Shown piece after piece: positions 5,865 to 6,248 of a DNA stretch of 6,248 bases. A model generated the notes under the pieces. The model was not told where the DNA came from, searched no databases, and worked only from the letters and a program-made list of their open reading frames with translations. The position numbers were made by a program, and so were the translations under genes. The stretch lies in assembly GCA_903839955.1 (NCBI GenBank), contig CAIMEI010000136.1:1-6248 (forward strand), in the 5' to 3' direction. Origin of the DNA: Candidatus Falkowiibacteriota bacterium (lineage in GTDB: Bacteria > Patescibacteriota > Patescibacteriia > Patescibacteriales > UBA12465). Numbering within the stretch: the first letter of the stretch is position 1; every line of letters begins with the position of its first letter.

Positions 5865-6248
5865 TTAGCGGATTAGGAGATAGAAAACTAAGTCCAAAAT
5901 CCCCAAGTAGATTACCGGCATCACCACTTTCTGAAAAGGGAATTGGGCATGGCCGCCGTTCTTTTTCTTGAGGGTATTATACCAAACTTCCGACAGGATG
6001 AATACTATTGTTCCCAGAGTCATGCCGAGGGCTAATTTATCGATCCCATAGAGGGTGTTGCCGGCTTTGCCGATCAATCCTTTCCAGAGCAAGGGGACAA
6101 CTACTAAGCAATAATACGCTAATATGGTCAGGATGTTACGAAATTGGCGTTTTTTGGTCCAGATTCCTTTCTGCTCAAACCAGTTGATGTTCCACCAAAT
6201 GAGAGCCACCAAAAGGGCGCCGATCCAGGAGCCGGAAAGGGTGTCATC
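5865..6248 (-). CDS. polytopic membrane protein, C-terminal part (5' end beyond window)
   Basis: The minus-strand frame is open from the right edge (first visible residues DDTLSGSWIGALL) to TAA at 5865, 127 codons. A TTG at 6212 could serve as a start, but the coding character continues upstream through it, so the gene very likely begins outside the window. Four membrane segments are visible at about residues 8-24, 37-56, 69-90 and 107-126. Basic loops (TKKRQFR, 31-37; LKKKNGGH, 93-100) should be cytoplasmic, which fits an N-out/C-out arrangement of this part. The acidic DDTLSG start resembles segments that follow a Cys-Pro-x-Cys motif in small Patescibacteria membrane proteins I recall, but that cannot be seen here. 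It is the first visible gene of an operon with the 177-aa protein. No family assigned. Confidence 0.8.
   Translation of the reverse strand, partial: DDTLSGSWIGALLVALIWWNINWFEQKGIWTKKRQFRNILTILAYYCLVVVPLLWKGLIGKAGNTLYGIDKLALGMTLGTIVFILSEVWYNTLKKKNGGHAQFPFQKVVMPVIYLGILDLVFYLLIR

Noticed and set aside
1..6248. Recoded genetic code (UGA as Gly, known in some CPR lineages)
   Set aside because: All visible stop codons are TAA or TAG, but no coding frame here contains an internal TGA, which Gly-recoded genomes would show often.

Overview
The window most resembles chromosomal DNA of a Candidate Phyla Radiation (Patescibacteria, probably Parcubacteria-like) bacterium. This rests on the protein types: a GH18-type protein of the kind fused to deacetylase and glycosyltransferase domains, a compact C39-like peptidase, and a small helical protein beside a polytopic membrane protein. 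It also rests on compact spacing, AT-rich leaders without Shine-Dalgarno sequences, and ordinary sigma70-type promoters rather than the Bacteroidetes -33/-7 type. Taxonomy is inference from remembered family resemblance, not a search.

Layout, left to right. (1) 1-1389, minus: N-terminal 463 codons of a membrane-anchored GH18-family protein that runs off the left edge. It has its own very good promoter (1427-1455). (2) 1485-1516: hairpin terminator. (3) 1538 to about 1950, minus: a bacteriohemerythrin split by a one-base frameshift in an A6 run. The N-terminal piece holds one iron-ligand His and the 114-codon downstream frame holds the other six ligands. (4) 1984-2056: two divergent, non-overlapping promoters. 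(5) 2077-3606, plus: complete GH3-family acyl-adenylating enzyme (509 aa). (6) 3619-3725: a striking ~107-bp imperfect palindrome with ~50-nt arms and an 8-nt loop. (7) 3745-4365, plus: C39/papain-like cysteine peptidase with a short hydrophobic N-terminus. (8) 4371-4450: extended -10 promoter and a leader with a GAAA-capped hairpin. (9) 4451-5260, plus: an unrecognised acidic helical 269-aa protein. (10) 5285-5318: perfect 13-bp bidirectional terminator between convergent genes. (11) 5327-6248, minus: a two-gene operon read from the right edge, with a partial four-helix membrane protein first and a 177-aa soluble helical protein 4 bases behind it.

There is no single obvious pathway. Cell-surface glycan work (GH18 protein), oxygen or redox sensing or storage (hemerythrin), acyl-acid activation (GH3) and proteolysis (C39) sit side by side, mostly as separate transcription units. 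The only tight operon is the membrane/helical pair at the right end, which is the best candidate for an undescribed two-component unit. The most unusual sequence-level signals are the hemerythrin frameshift with its non-ATG start and the large palindrome. No RNA gene, CRISPR array, insertion sequence or attachment site was found.
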